From JAFMPW01 sp041743085 (GTDB lineage Bacteria > Bacteroidota > Bacteroidia > Flavobacteriales > Flavobacteriaceae), in assembly GCA_041743085.1 (NCBI GenBank), contig JBGTNL010000038.1, positions 62,001 through 126,000 of the forward strand: 64,000 bases of DNA, read 5' to 3'. The notes beneath the pieces were generated by a model. That model saw only the letters and a list, made by a program, of their open reading frames with translations. It searched no databases and was not told where the DNA came from. The translations under genes and the position numbers were made by a program. Positions 17,644 through 25,581 of the stretch are shown here, in pieces; the first letter of the stretch is position 1, and each line of letters opens with the position of its first letter.

Positions 17644-19517
17644 ATCTTCTTACAGCAGAACACATAGCCAAATCTTATGGCGAGTTGGTATTGTTTTCAG
17701 ATATCTCCTTTGGTATCAATAAGGATCAGAAAATTGCACTGGTAGCCAAGAACGGCACCGGAAAAACATCGATCCTAAATATATTGTCCGGAAAGGATAC
17801 ACCGGACAGCGGCCAGGTGAACTATAGAAAAGGGATACGAATTTCCATTTTGGAACAGGAACCGGACCTGGACCCCGGCCTTACAGTGGAGCAGACCATT
17901 TATGCTTCGGATAACGACGTCCTTCAGGTTATCGCTGCCTACGAAAGGGCGCTGGAAGATCCTGGAGATAAGAAGGCCTATCAAAAGGCCTTTGAAGCCA
18001 TGGAGCGGTTTTCAGCCTGGGACTTTGAGACCCAGTACAAACAAATCCTCTTCAAACTAAAACTTGAGGATCTTAAGGCTGAAGTGGGCACGCTATCCGG
18101 AGGTCAAAAGAAACGCCTTGCGCTTGCAAATGCCCTGATAAACAGGCCCGACCTTTTGATACTGGACGAACCAACAAACCATTTGGACCTGGAAATGATA
18201 GAATGGCTGGAGTCCTATTTTGAAAAAGAGAACCTTACTTTATTTATGGTGACGCATGACCGCTATTTTCTGGAGCGCGTATGCAATGAAATTATTGAAC
18301 TGGATGGCGGGGAATTGTACTTTTATAAGGGCAACTACTCCTATTACCTTGAGAAAAAAGAAGCCCGAACGGAACGCGAAGCAGTTGAACACCATAAATC
18401 CAGGATCCTCTTTAAAAAAGAGCTGGACTGGATGCGCAGGCAGCCCAAAGCACGTACCACAAAATCCAAATCCAGGATAGAGGATTTTCATGAAATTAAG
18501 GAGAGGGCACATCAGCGAAGAGCTACCCATCAAATGCAGTTGGAGCTCAACATGGAAAGACTGGGCAGTAAGATCCTTGAATTGCATAAGGTATCCATGT
18601 CCTTTCCGGATAAACAGCTGCTCAATAAATTTGACTACAGTTTTGTTAAAGGTGAAAGGATCGGGATCATCGGTAAAAATGGTACGGGAAAATCCACTTT
18701 TCTCAATATCATAACCGGCCTCGTAAAACCCGACTCGGGAAAAGTAGTCATTGGAGATACCGTTAAATTTGGGTACTATACCCAGCAGGGGATACATATA
18801 AAAGAACGACAAAAAGTTATTGATGTCATCAGGGAATTTGGTGATTTCATACCCTTGAAAAAAGGACGTCAAATTTCTGCCCAACAGCTCCTTGAACGCT
18901 TTTTGTTCGACCGGAAAAAACAATACGATTATGTGGAAAAACTTAGCGGGGGGGAACGTAAACGTTTATACCTCTGCACCGTTTTAATACAAAATCCTAA
19001 TTTCCTGATTCTGGACGAACCAACCAACGACCTTGATCTCGTAACACTAAATGTTTTGGAGGGGTTTTTATTGGATTTTCCCGGTTGTCTTTTGGTAGTT
19101 TCCCATGACCGCTATTTTATGGATAAAATTGTGGACCACCTTTTTATATTCAAGGGAGAAGGCCGGGTGGAGGATTTCCCCGGAAACTATTCGGATTACA
19201 GGATCTATGAGGATAGTCGGGAATTAGAATACCGCCGTGAAAAAGGTAACGCAGCTGATACCCCGGCAGTAACAAATACATGGAGGGAAGAGAAAACCAC
19301 CAAAAAACTTTCGTATTCCGAACAAAAAGAATACAACAAACTCGAAAAGGAGATCCACGCACTGGAAGCAAAAAAAGAAGCCTTGCAACGCAAATTTTCA
19401 GATGGCTCCCTAAGTGGGGATGAAATAGACCAACTGGCCATAGCACTTAAGACAGTAGAGGATGATATAATCCTCAAAACGGAACGATGGTTTGAACTCT
19501 CCGCCATTTTGGAATAG
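17640..19517 (+). CDS. uup: ABC-F family ATPase (Uup-like)
   Basis: A 625-residue soluble protein with two ABC domains and no membrane segment. Walker A motifs AKNGTGKTS (36-44) and GKNGTGKST (about 344-352), signatures LSGGQKKR and LSGGERKR, and two Walker B LDEPTNxLDL motifs are present. The C-terminal ~65 residues form a charged coiled coil, as in Uup, which acts on ribosomes or DNA junctions. The interdomain linker is basic (RRQPKARTTKSKSR). I assign Uup by layout; other ABC-F subtypes are possible. Overlaps the preceding gene by 4 bases. Confidence 0.88.
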   Translation: MNLLTAEHIAKSYGELVLFSDISFGINKDQKIALVAKNGTGKTSILNILSGKDTPDSGQVNYRKGIRISILEQEPDLDPGLTVEQTIYASDNDVLQVIAAYERALEDPGDKKAYQKAFEAMERFSAWDFETQYKQILFKLKLEDLKAEVGTLSGGQKKRLALANALINRPDLLILDEPTNHLDLEMIEWLESYFEKENLTLFMVTHDRYFLERVCNEIIELDGGELYFYKGNYSYYLEKKEARTEREAVEHHKSRILFKKELDWMRRQPKARTTKSKSRIEDFHEIKERAHQRRATHQMQLELNMERLGSKILELHKVSMSFPDKQLLNKFDYSFVKGERIGIIGKNGTGKSTFLNIITGLVKPDSGKVVIGDTVKFGYYTQQGIHIKERQKVIDVIREFGDFIPLKKGRQISAQQLLERFLFDRKKQYDYVEKLSGGERKRLYLCTVLIQNPNFLILDEPTNDLDLVTLNVLEGFLLDFPGCLLVVSHDRYFMDKIVDHLFIFKGEGRVEDFPGNYSDYRIYEDSRELEYRREKGNAADTPAVTNTWREEKTTKKLSYSEQKEYNKLEKEIHALEAKKEALQRKFSDGSLSGDEIDQLAIALKTVEDDIILKTERWFELSAILE

Positions 19518-19694
19518 GGCCTCCCTATCCCCCCGAAGTGAGGGAACTAAAGTAAATGTTGTTTCTCGGCCATTTCAGGGACATTTTAGAATATTGGTAA
19601 ATTCCCCATAAAGAAATTTAGACGGAAGGGTGGCCCCTTTCTACGGACAAACATATAAGTTGTAAAGATTTTCTTATACAAATGTTATAATATT
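19518..19694. other. AT-rich spacer before the dispersed repeat
   Basis: No gene, terminator or RNA is evident between the ABC-F stop and the repeat copy at 19695. The stretch ends with AATGTTATA (19681-19689), repeated directly at 19908-19916 on the other side of the element. Confidence 0.5.
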
Positions 19695-19906
19695 ATTATT
19701 GTTGTCCGGTAATACCAAAACTGGAAGTATATTGGGCGTTCCCATTATATTTGTTATCCAAGGTCTTGGTTTTCGTACATTTCCAACAAGTATGAACGTA
19801 CCTTTGGCGCCTGAAATCAACTATATGATTTCGGTTGGTCACGATCAAGTCTTACGTCTTATGTCTTGTAGCGCAGCGGTCTTGCGTCTTTAACCGGACA
19901 TTAGTG
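19695..19906 (+). repeat. Dispersed 212-bp repeat, copy A (MITE-like)
   Basis: About 90% identical over its length to 40282-40494, by hand alignment with roughly 20 mismatches and one 1-base gap. It starts ATTATTGTTGTCCGGT and ends AACCGGACATTAGTG, so the inner ends carry an inverted TGTCCGGT / ACCGGACA pair. It codes for nothing convincing. AATGTTATA flanks it on both sides (19681-19689 and 19908-19916), a candidate 9-bp target duplication. Its right end is 2 bases from the ATG of the next gene. An internal inverted repeat GAAATC...GATTTC lies near 19813-19832. A relic or non-autonomous derivative of an insertion sequence is inferred. Confidence 0.75.
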
Positions 19907-19908
19907 TA

Positions 19909-20415
19909 ATGTTATATAGATTAATAACATATCTCAAATTCCTTTGTACCTCCACCGACCAACACGGGGTACACTCTCCTTTTGTCTTCAAATACCTTAC
20001 CAGAGGTTTATATATACATGAGGACTACAAGGCATCAAAAAGTGCCGCAGTACTTCTTAAAAGCATCAAGTATTTTAAGGTGAAAAGTATTTGCATATCC
20101 GATAAGGAAATCGAAATGATTTCCCTCATCGTTGAAAAATTCCCTTTCGTTATTTTCAATACGCCACCCTATGACATGGTATTTTCCGATATAGCCGACT
20201 GGCCAAAAATTAAAAAGGAGTATTCAGAAAGCCCGCTTTTTCATGGGAATACGCCGATTATGATCAATCATACCCACAAAAGCAAACAAGCTGGCGGGCT
20301 TTGGAAAATCGCTGCTTCATCCCCTGAATTCAATGTCACTATCGACATGTTCTGGTGCGGTCTGCTTTTTCCAAGAATGGAACAGCGGAAAGAACATTTT
20401 AAGGTTCGGATTTAA
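19909..20415 (+). CDS. Shortened methyltransferase-like protein
   Basis: A 168-residue protein. The N-terminus (LITYLKFLCTSTDQHGVHSPFVFKYLT) and C-terminus (IDMFWCGLLFPRMEQRKEHFKVRI) match the ends of flavobacterial class I SAM-dependent methyltransferase-like proteins that are usually about 230-240 residues, but the central SAM-binding core with its glycine-rich loop is missing. The frame is intact, so it is either a reduced paralogue or an internally deleted remnant. The start codon lies two bases after the end of a dispersed repeat, so its original promoter is probably gone. Family assignment is from memory of the end motifs and should be tested. Confidence 0.6.
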   Translation: MLYRLITYLKFLCTSTDQHGVHSPFVFKYLTRGLYIHEDYKASKSAAVLLKSIKYFKVKSICISDKEIEMISLIVEKFPFVIFNTPPYDMVFSDIADWPKIKKEYSESPLFHGNTPIMINHTHKSKQAGGLWKIAASSPEFNVTIDMFWCGLLFPRMEQRKEHFKVRI

Positions 20416-20448
20416 AAACTTAATTTTAAGTCATCAATTCAGGGACCT

Positions 20449-20604
20449 ATGGATCACACTATTTATTATATTCTGGGCGGATTGGCCATGGTTTACCTCC
20501 TGATTTCCATGTATAATAAAAAAAATGCAAGAAGCAGGAAATCGAGAGGCTTCATGGAAGGATATGAGCGAAAGGATAAGAAAAGAGTGAAGGAGAAGGA
20601 CTAG
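20449..20604 (+). CDS. 51-residue single-pass membrane protein
   Basis: ATG at 20449 to TAG at 20604 gives a 51-residue protein. An N-terminal helix (YYILGGLAMVYLLISMY, about residues 6-22) is followed by a strongly basic tail (KKNARSRKSRGF and ERKDKKRVKEKD). This layout of hydrophobic helix plus basic tail is typical of small genuine membrane proteins, and the gene lies 33 bases after the preceding stop on the same strand. Function is not recognised. Confidence 0.65.
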   Translation: MDHTIYYILGGLAMVYLLISMYNKKNARSRKSRGFMEGYERKDKKRVKEKD

Positions 20605-20840
20605 TGTGGTGATTGCTAAATTCACTCACTATTTTCCCCACTCTTTTTCCTTTCCGCAGCGTTAAAATTTTTAACCTTAGCGCTGCTCTGCTTGCAATTT
20701 TTGCCTTGCACAAAGAAAAAATAATAACAAAAATTTAGTAAGCCAGCTTAGCAAAAACCATAATAGGCATTTCGTAGATAGCAGTAAATAATACGCAGTA
20801 AAATACAAATTAATAACTCCTGAACCCCTAAACTTAATTC
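20605..20840. other. Intergenic stretch with short palindrome
   Basis: No gene is seen. It contains GTTAAAATTTTTAAC (20661-20675) inside a CAGCG...CGCTG inverted pair (about 20657-20685), which may be a weak terminator for the 51-residue gene or an operator. The region upstream of the adenosyltransferase lacks a cobalamin riboswitch-like B12 box. Confidence 0.35.
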
Positions 20841-21416
20841 GTGAAAATCTACACCAGGACTGGCGATGCAGGATCCACAGCACTCTTTGGAGGCACCCGT
20901 GTACCTAAACATCATATCCGTATTGAGAGCTACGGCACTATAGACGAACTGAATTCATGGTTGGGTCTTATCCGCGACCAGGAAATCGATGCCCCTACCC
21001 GCGACATTCTGCTTCAAATACAGGAAAATCTTTTTACGGTTGGTGCAATTTTAGCTACCGATCCCGAAAAAGCGATTCTAAAAAATGGTAGGGAAAGGCT
21101 TAATATTCCCCGGATTAACCCCTCGGATATTGCACTTTTAGAGAGGGAAATGGACGAAATGAACGAGAACTTACCAACTATGACACACTTTATTCTCCCC
21201 GGAGGTCATCCCACCGTGTCATACTGTCATATTGCCCGTACGGTTTGTCGCCGGGCGGAGCGTATAGCGTCACTTCTTCATACTGATGAAGCCCTGGATA
21301 CCCAGGTATTGTCGTATATCAACAGACTTTCCGACTACTTGTTCGTGCTGGCACGAAAGTTGACGTTCGATCTGAATGTAGAAGAAGTGCAGTGGATCCC
21401 TAAAAAAAAGGACTAA
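20841..21416 (+). CDS. Cob(I)alamin adenosyltransferase, PduO type
   Basis: A 191-residue cytoplasmic enzyme that transfers adenosyl from ATP to cob(I)alamin, making coenzyme B12. The N-terminal ATP loop TRTGDAGSTALFGG (residues 5-18), RIESYGTIDELNSWLG, and the helix ...CRRAERIASL... with LNRLSDYLFVLAR are hallmarks of the PduO/MMAB family. The start is GTG (20841), giving MKIYTRTGD as in relatives. It fits with meaB at 49802, together serving a methylmalonyl-CoA mutase outside this window. Confidence 0.93.
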   Translation: MKIYTRTGDAGSTALFGGTRVPKHHIRIESYGTIDELNSWLGLIRDQEIDAPTRDILLQIQENLFTVGAILATDPEKAILKNGRERLNIPRINPSDIALLEREMDEMNENLPTMTHFILPGGHPTVSYCHIARTVCRRAERIASLLHTDEALDTQVLSYINRLSDYLFVLARKLTFDLNVEEVQWIPKKKD

Positions 21417-21494
21417 TAATTTGCTTTTTTCTTCGTTATCACTTTATTTATAACTGATATTGTTGATAAAATAATTGAAATAAGTCCGATTTTT

Positions 21495-21525
21495 CTTGAA
21501 AATGTGGGTTTAAAAATTATTTTTG
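21495..21525 (+). promoter_or_regulatory. Bacteroidota-type promoter for the DUF2795 gene
   Basis: A CTTG element (21495-21498, one mismatch to TTTG) and a perfect -7 box TATTTTTG (TAnnTTTG, 21518-21525) are separated by 19 bases, the usual spacing. Transcription would start near 21532, about 20 bases before the ATG. Confidence 0.6.
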
Positions 21526-21552
21526 CAAAAGTTTTAAAAGCGAACTATTACC

Positions 21553-21777
21553 ATGTATTGGACATTAGAATTGGCATCCTATTTAAGCGATGCCCCCTGG
21601 CCGGCCACAAAAGACGAGTTAATAGATTATGCCATTAGAACCGGAGCCCCCCTGGAAGTTGTAGAAAATCTGCAGTCTATGGAGGAAGAAGGTGGTGAAA
21701 TCTATGAATCTATCGAGGAGATATGGCCGGATTATCCTACGGAAGAAGATTACCTCTGGAATGAGGACGAATATTGA
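21553..21777 (+). CDS. DUF2795 small acidic protein
   Basis: A 74-residue acidic cytoplasmic protein. The N-terminal MYWTLELASYLSDAPWPATKDELIDYAIRTGAPLEV is the DUF2795 helix-loop pattern (Trp-Pro-Ala-Thr-Lys-x-Glu-Leu), and the tail is Glu/Asp-rich (EEIWPDYPTEEDYLWNEDEY). Function unknown. It has its own promoter and terminator, so it is a single-gene unit, which together with the strong composition suggests high expression. Confidence 0.85.
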   Translation: MYWTLELASYLSDAPWPATKDELIDYAIRTGAPLEVVENLQSMEEEGGEIYESIEEIWPDYPTEEDYLWNEDEY

Positions 21778-21795
21778 TAACCTTAACGCAATTGC

Positions 21796-21827
21796 AAAAA
21801 AAAAGTCTCATTCGAGGCTTTTTTTTT
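21796..21827 (+). terminator. Rho-independent terminator after the DUF2795 gene
   Basis: An A run and GTCTC (21805-21809) pair with GAGGC (21814-21818) and a T run, with a 4-base loop. The T tract of nine bases on the plus strand makes it a good intrinsic terminator. Confidence 0.8.
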
Positions 21828-21988
21828 ATGTAATTTTGACAGCCAGAGCGGGTATTTAGTCAGAATATGGACATTGGAATACCTTTTGCCGTGAATTGGG
21901 CACTGCGATCCTGTCTTTCGCATTAAAATTATATCGGGCAACCACATGTCTGCCAGGAAGGGGGTCGCCTAAAAACAACACACACATT

Positions 21989-24900
21989 ATGAGTTTATTA
22001 AATTCGGTCATAAAGGCATTTGTTGGGGATAAGTCGAAAAGAGACGTAAAAGAACTGCAGCCTTTGGTAGACCAGATAAAATCTTTTGAGGCTGCTATAG
22101 AAGGCCTTAGCCACGACGAGCTGAGACAGAAGACTATCGTTTTTAAAGCAAGGATAGCCGAAGAATGTGCCGATTTGAACAAGGGGATTCAGGAGTTAAA
22201 GGAGGAAGTTCAGGATTCGGATGACATTGATCAGAATGAAGAGTTGTATGCACAAATGGATAAACTTGAAGAAGAAGTCTATGCCATTACCGAGAAAACC
22301 TTGAATGAGATTCTGCCTGAAGCGTTCGCGGTAGTTAAGGAGACTGCAAAGCGCTTTGTTAATAATGAAACACTTTCCGTAAAGGCTTCTGAATACGATC
22401 GGTTGCTATCCGGTTCCAAAGATTATATTTCTCTGGAAGGTGACAACGCCATCTGGAAAAATTCCTGGGATGCCGCGGGTAAGGCAATTACCTGGGATAT
22501 GATCCACTACGATGTGCAGTTAATCGGAGGGATTGCCTTGCACCAGGGAAAAATCGCGGAAATGCAAACAGGGGAAGGAAAAACCCTGGTGGCAACATTA
22601 CCCCTCTATCTGAATGCCCTCGCGGGCCAAGGTGCCCATCTGGTGACAGTGAACGATTACCTGGCGAAGAGAGATAGTGCCTGGATGGCCCCTATTTTTG
22701 AATTCCACGGTTTGTCCATTGATTGTATAGATAAACATCAACCCAATTCTGATGGAAGGCGGGCCGCTTACAATGCAGATATTACCTATGGGACCAATAA
22801 CGAGTTTGGTTTTGATTATTTGAGGGATAATATGGCACACACCCCGGGCGATCTCGTGCAACGCCCTCATCATTATGCCATCGTGGATGAGGTAGATTCC
22901 GTGCTGGTTGATGACGCCAGAACCCCCTTGATCATTTCGGGGCCTGTTCCGGAAGGTGACCGGCATGAGTTCAATGAGCTACGGCCAAAAGTTAACGAGA
23001 TCGTCCAAAAACAACGGCAATATCTTACAGGAGTGCTCGCTGAAGCTAAAAAATTTATTGCGGAGGGCGATACCAAGGAAGGCGGATTTTTATTGTTGCG
23101 TGTACATCGCGGGCTTCCGAAGAACAAGGCCTTGATAAAATTCCTGAGCGAGGAAGGTACAAAGCAGCTATTGCAAAAGACCGAGAACTTGTATATGCAG
23201 GACAACAACCGGGAAATGCCCAAAGTAGATGCGGAGTTGTTATTTGTCATTGATGAAAAGAACAATCAGATAGAACTTACGGATAAAGGAATAGACTATC
23301 TCTCCGGGGACGGCGACAAAGACTTTTTTGTAATGCCCGATATAGGAGGTGAAATTGCTAAAATTGAAAACCAAAACCTGGATATTGAAAAGGAAGCAGA
23401 GCTTAAAGAAGAACTCTTTAAGGATTTTACCGTAAAGAGCGAGCGGGTACATACCATGAGCCAGCTATTGAAGGCCTACACCCTTTTTGAAAGAGACGTA
23501 GAATATGTGGTCATAGAAAATAAGGTGATGATCGTTGATGAGCAAACCGGCCGTATTATGGATGGCCGGCGGTATTCGGACGGCTTGCATCAGGCCATAG
23601 AGGCAAAAGAGAATGTAAAGATCGAGGCCCTCACCCAGACATTTGCTACCGTCACCTTGCAGAACTACTTCAGAATGTATGGGAAACTGGCCGGGATGAC
23701 GGGTACCGCCATTACCGAAGCAGGGGAGTTCTGGGAAATCTATAAGCTCGATGTAACGGAGATCCCTACCAACAGACCCATCGCCAGAGATGACCGCAAC
23801 GACCTCATCTATAAGACCAAACGCGAAAAGTACAATGCCATTATCGACGAGGTAACCCAACTTTCCGAACAAGGCAGACCGGTCCTGATCGGTACAACTT
23901 CCGTAGAAATTTCGGAGCTGTTGTCCCGAATGCTGGGCATCCGAAAGATCCCTCATAACGTACTGAACGCCAAATTGCACAAAAAAGAGGCGGATATCGT
24001 TGCCGAAGCAGGTAAATCCGGGATCGTTACCATCGCTACCAACATGGCCGGTAGGGGAACGGATATCAAATTATCCGAAGAAGTAAAGAAGGCCGGTGGC
24101 CTTGCCATCGTAGGTACCGAACGGCATGATTCCCGAAGGGTTGACCGACAACTCAGAGGTAGGGCCGGACGGCAGGGAGATCCGGGAAGTTCCCAGTTTT
24201 ATGTTTCCCTCGAGGACAACCTGATGCGACTTTTTGGTTCGGACAGGGTCGCCAAAATGATGGACCGGATGGGTCTTGAAGAAGGCGAGGTTATTCAGCA
24301 CTCCATGATGACCAAGTCCATAGAACGAGCTCAGAAAAAGGTAGAGGAGAACAACTTTGGGATCAGGAAGCGATTGCTGGAATACGATGATGTTATGAAC
24401 GCCCAAAGGGAAGTTGTCTATAAAAGAAGGCGGCACGCATTACAGGGCGAGCGGCTGAAAGTGGATATCGCCAATATGATCTATGATACCTGCGAGGTAA
24501 TTGCGGATACTAACAAGGCCGCGGGGGACTTTAAGAATTTTGAGTTTGAACTTATAAAATATTTTTCCATTACCTCTCCTGTCCCTGAGGATGATTTCGG
24601 TAAATTGGGCTTTCAGGAGATCGCAAATATCATCTATAAAGAGGCCTACAAACATTATCACGATAAGATGGAAAGAAGCGCGGCAACGGCGTTTCCGGTC
24701 ATTAAAAAAGTGTATGAGGATAATGCCAATAAATTTGAACGCATTGTGGTCCCCTTTACGGACGGGATCAAATCCCTGAACGTGGTGACCAATTTAAAGA
24801 ATGCCTATGAAAGTGGTGGCAAGCAATTAATAACGGACTTTGAAAAGAATATTACGCTGGCCATAATCGACGATGCCTGGAAGACCCATTTACGTAAAAT

Positions 24901-25351
24901 GGATGAATTAAAACAATCCGTACAACTCGCAGTTCACGAACAAAAAGATCCTTTATTGATTTATAAGTTTGAGGCGTTTGAACTTTTCAAAAGCATGATC
25001 GATAGGGTAAACAAAGATGTAGTCTCCTTTCTTTTTAAAGGCGAATTACCCTCTGCCAATACTAACGAAATACAGGAAGAGCGAAAGATCCGCAGACCTA
25101 AAGAGAACTTACAGACTTCTAAGGAGGAAATACCCAATAGCGACGAATTATCGGCTCAGAACAGGGCAGCCGGCCAGACCCGGGGAGGCAGGCCACAGAT
25201 TACGGAAACAATTGTCCGCGAAAAACCAAAGATTGGAAGAAATGAACGGGTAACCATTAAAAATGTGATGTCGGGCGAAAGCAAAAAGGTAAAATTCAAG
25301 CAGGCGGAACATCTCTTAGATAAGGGGGAATGGGTCTTGATTGAAGAGTAA
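21989..25351 (+). CDS. secA: Preprotein translocase ATPase SecA
   Basis: A 1120-residue cytoplasmic motor of Sec export. Visible: Walker A MQTGEGKT (about residue 192), DEVDSVLVDDA (about 299), preprotein cross-linking domain, GRGTDIKLSEE and QLRGRAGRQGDPG of the second nucleotide domain, and the C-terminal helical scaffold. An insertion of about 120 residues after the first ATPase part (about 330-460) explains the extra length over E. coli SecA (901) and is usual in Bacteroidota. The tail ends NVMSGESKKVKFKQAEHLL without the SEC-C zinc motif. I start at 21989 (MSLLNSVIKAFVGD); a frame reaching back to 21896 is not family-like. Confidence 0.96.
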   Translation: MSLLNSVIKAFVGDKSKRDVKELQPLVDQIKSFEAAIEGLSHDELRQKTIVFKARIAEECADLNKGIQELKEEVQDSDDIDQNEELYAQMDKLEEEVYAITEKTLNEILPEAFAVVKETAKRFVNNETLSVKASEYDRLLSGSKDYISLEGDNAIWKNSWDAAGKAITWDMIHYDVQLIGGIALHQGKIAEMQTGEGKTLVATLPLYLNALAGQGAHLVTVNDYLAKRDSAWMAPIFEFHGLSIDCIDKHQPNSDGRRAAYNADITYGTNNEFGFDYLRDNMAHTPGDLVQRPHHYAIVDEVDSVLVDDARTPLIISGPVPEGDRHEFNELRPKVNEIVQKQRQYLTGVLAEAKKFIAEGDTKEGGFLLLRVHRGLPKNKALIKFLSEEGTKQLLQKTENLYMQDNNREMPKVDAELLFVIDEKNNQIELTDKGIDYLSGDGDKDFFVMPDIGGEIAKIENQNLDIEKEAELKEELFKDFTVKSERVHTMSQLLKAYTLFERDVEYVVIENKVMIVDEQTGRIMDGRRYSDGLHQAIEAKENVKIEALTQTFATVTLQNYFRMYGKLAGMTGTAITEAGEFWEIYKLDVTEIPTNRPIARDDRNDLIYKTKREKYNAIIDEVTQLSEQGRPVLIGTTSVEISELLSRMLGIRKIPHNVLNAKLHKKEADIVAEAGKSGIVTIATNMAGRGTDIKLSEEVKKAGGLAIVGTERHDSRRVDRQLRGRAGRQGDPGSSQFYVSLEDNLMRLFGSDRVAKMMDRMGLEEGEVIQHSMMTKSIERAQKKVEENNFGIRKRLLEYDDVMNAQREVVYKRRRHALQGERLKVDIANMIYDTCEVIADTNKAAGDFKNFEFELIKYFSITSPVPEDDFGKLGFQEIANIIYKEAYKHYHDKMERSAATAFPVIKKVYEDNANKFERIVVPFTDGIKSLNVVTNLKNAYESGGKQLITDFEKNITLAIIDDAWKTHLRKMDELKQSVQLAVHEQKDPLLIYKFEAFELFKSMIDRVNKDVVSFLFKGELPSANTNEIQEERKIRRPKENLQTSKEEIPNSDELSAQNRAAGQTRGGRPQITETIVREKPKIGRNERVTIKNVMSGESKKVKFKQAEHLLDKGEWVLIEE

Positions 25352-25526
25352 TTCCCCGTTCTATCGGGAAACTGCAAAAAAGATGACCTAAAAGTCTATT
25401 TATTCGTCTTAACGCCTAATCAGTGAACACCCCTGAAGTCCACTTCATTGCACTCTTTGCATAGCCGTGAAGGGGACAATTTCTTTTTCAAAAATTTTCC
25501 AAAAGACTTTTCCGAATATCAGGATC

Positions 25527-25556
25527 TTTGAGATTGCGCAAAATTCAATATCTTTA
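25527..25556 (+). promoter_or_regulatory. Candidate promoter for the Gfo/Idh/MocA gene
   Basis: TTTG (25527-25530) and TATCTTTA (25549-25556, one mismatch to TAnnTTTG) are separated by 18 bases. Transcription would start near 25563, 19 bases before the ATG at 25582. Confidence 0.5.
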
Positions 25557-25581
25557 AGTACGATCAATCTCTAATAACAGT

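Noticed and set aside
19699..19893. A 64-codon frame within the dispersed repeat
   Set aside because: Copy B of the repeat carries a 1-base gap relative to copy A, so the frame is not preserved; the element is treated as non-coding.
20677..20883. A 68-codon minus-strand frame overlapping the start of the adenosyltransferase
   Set aside because: It overlaps a clearly functional gene and has no recognisable features.
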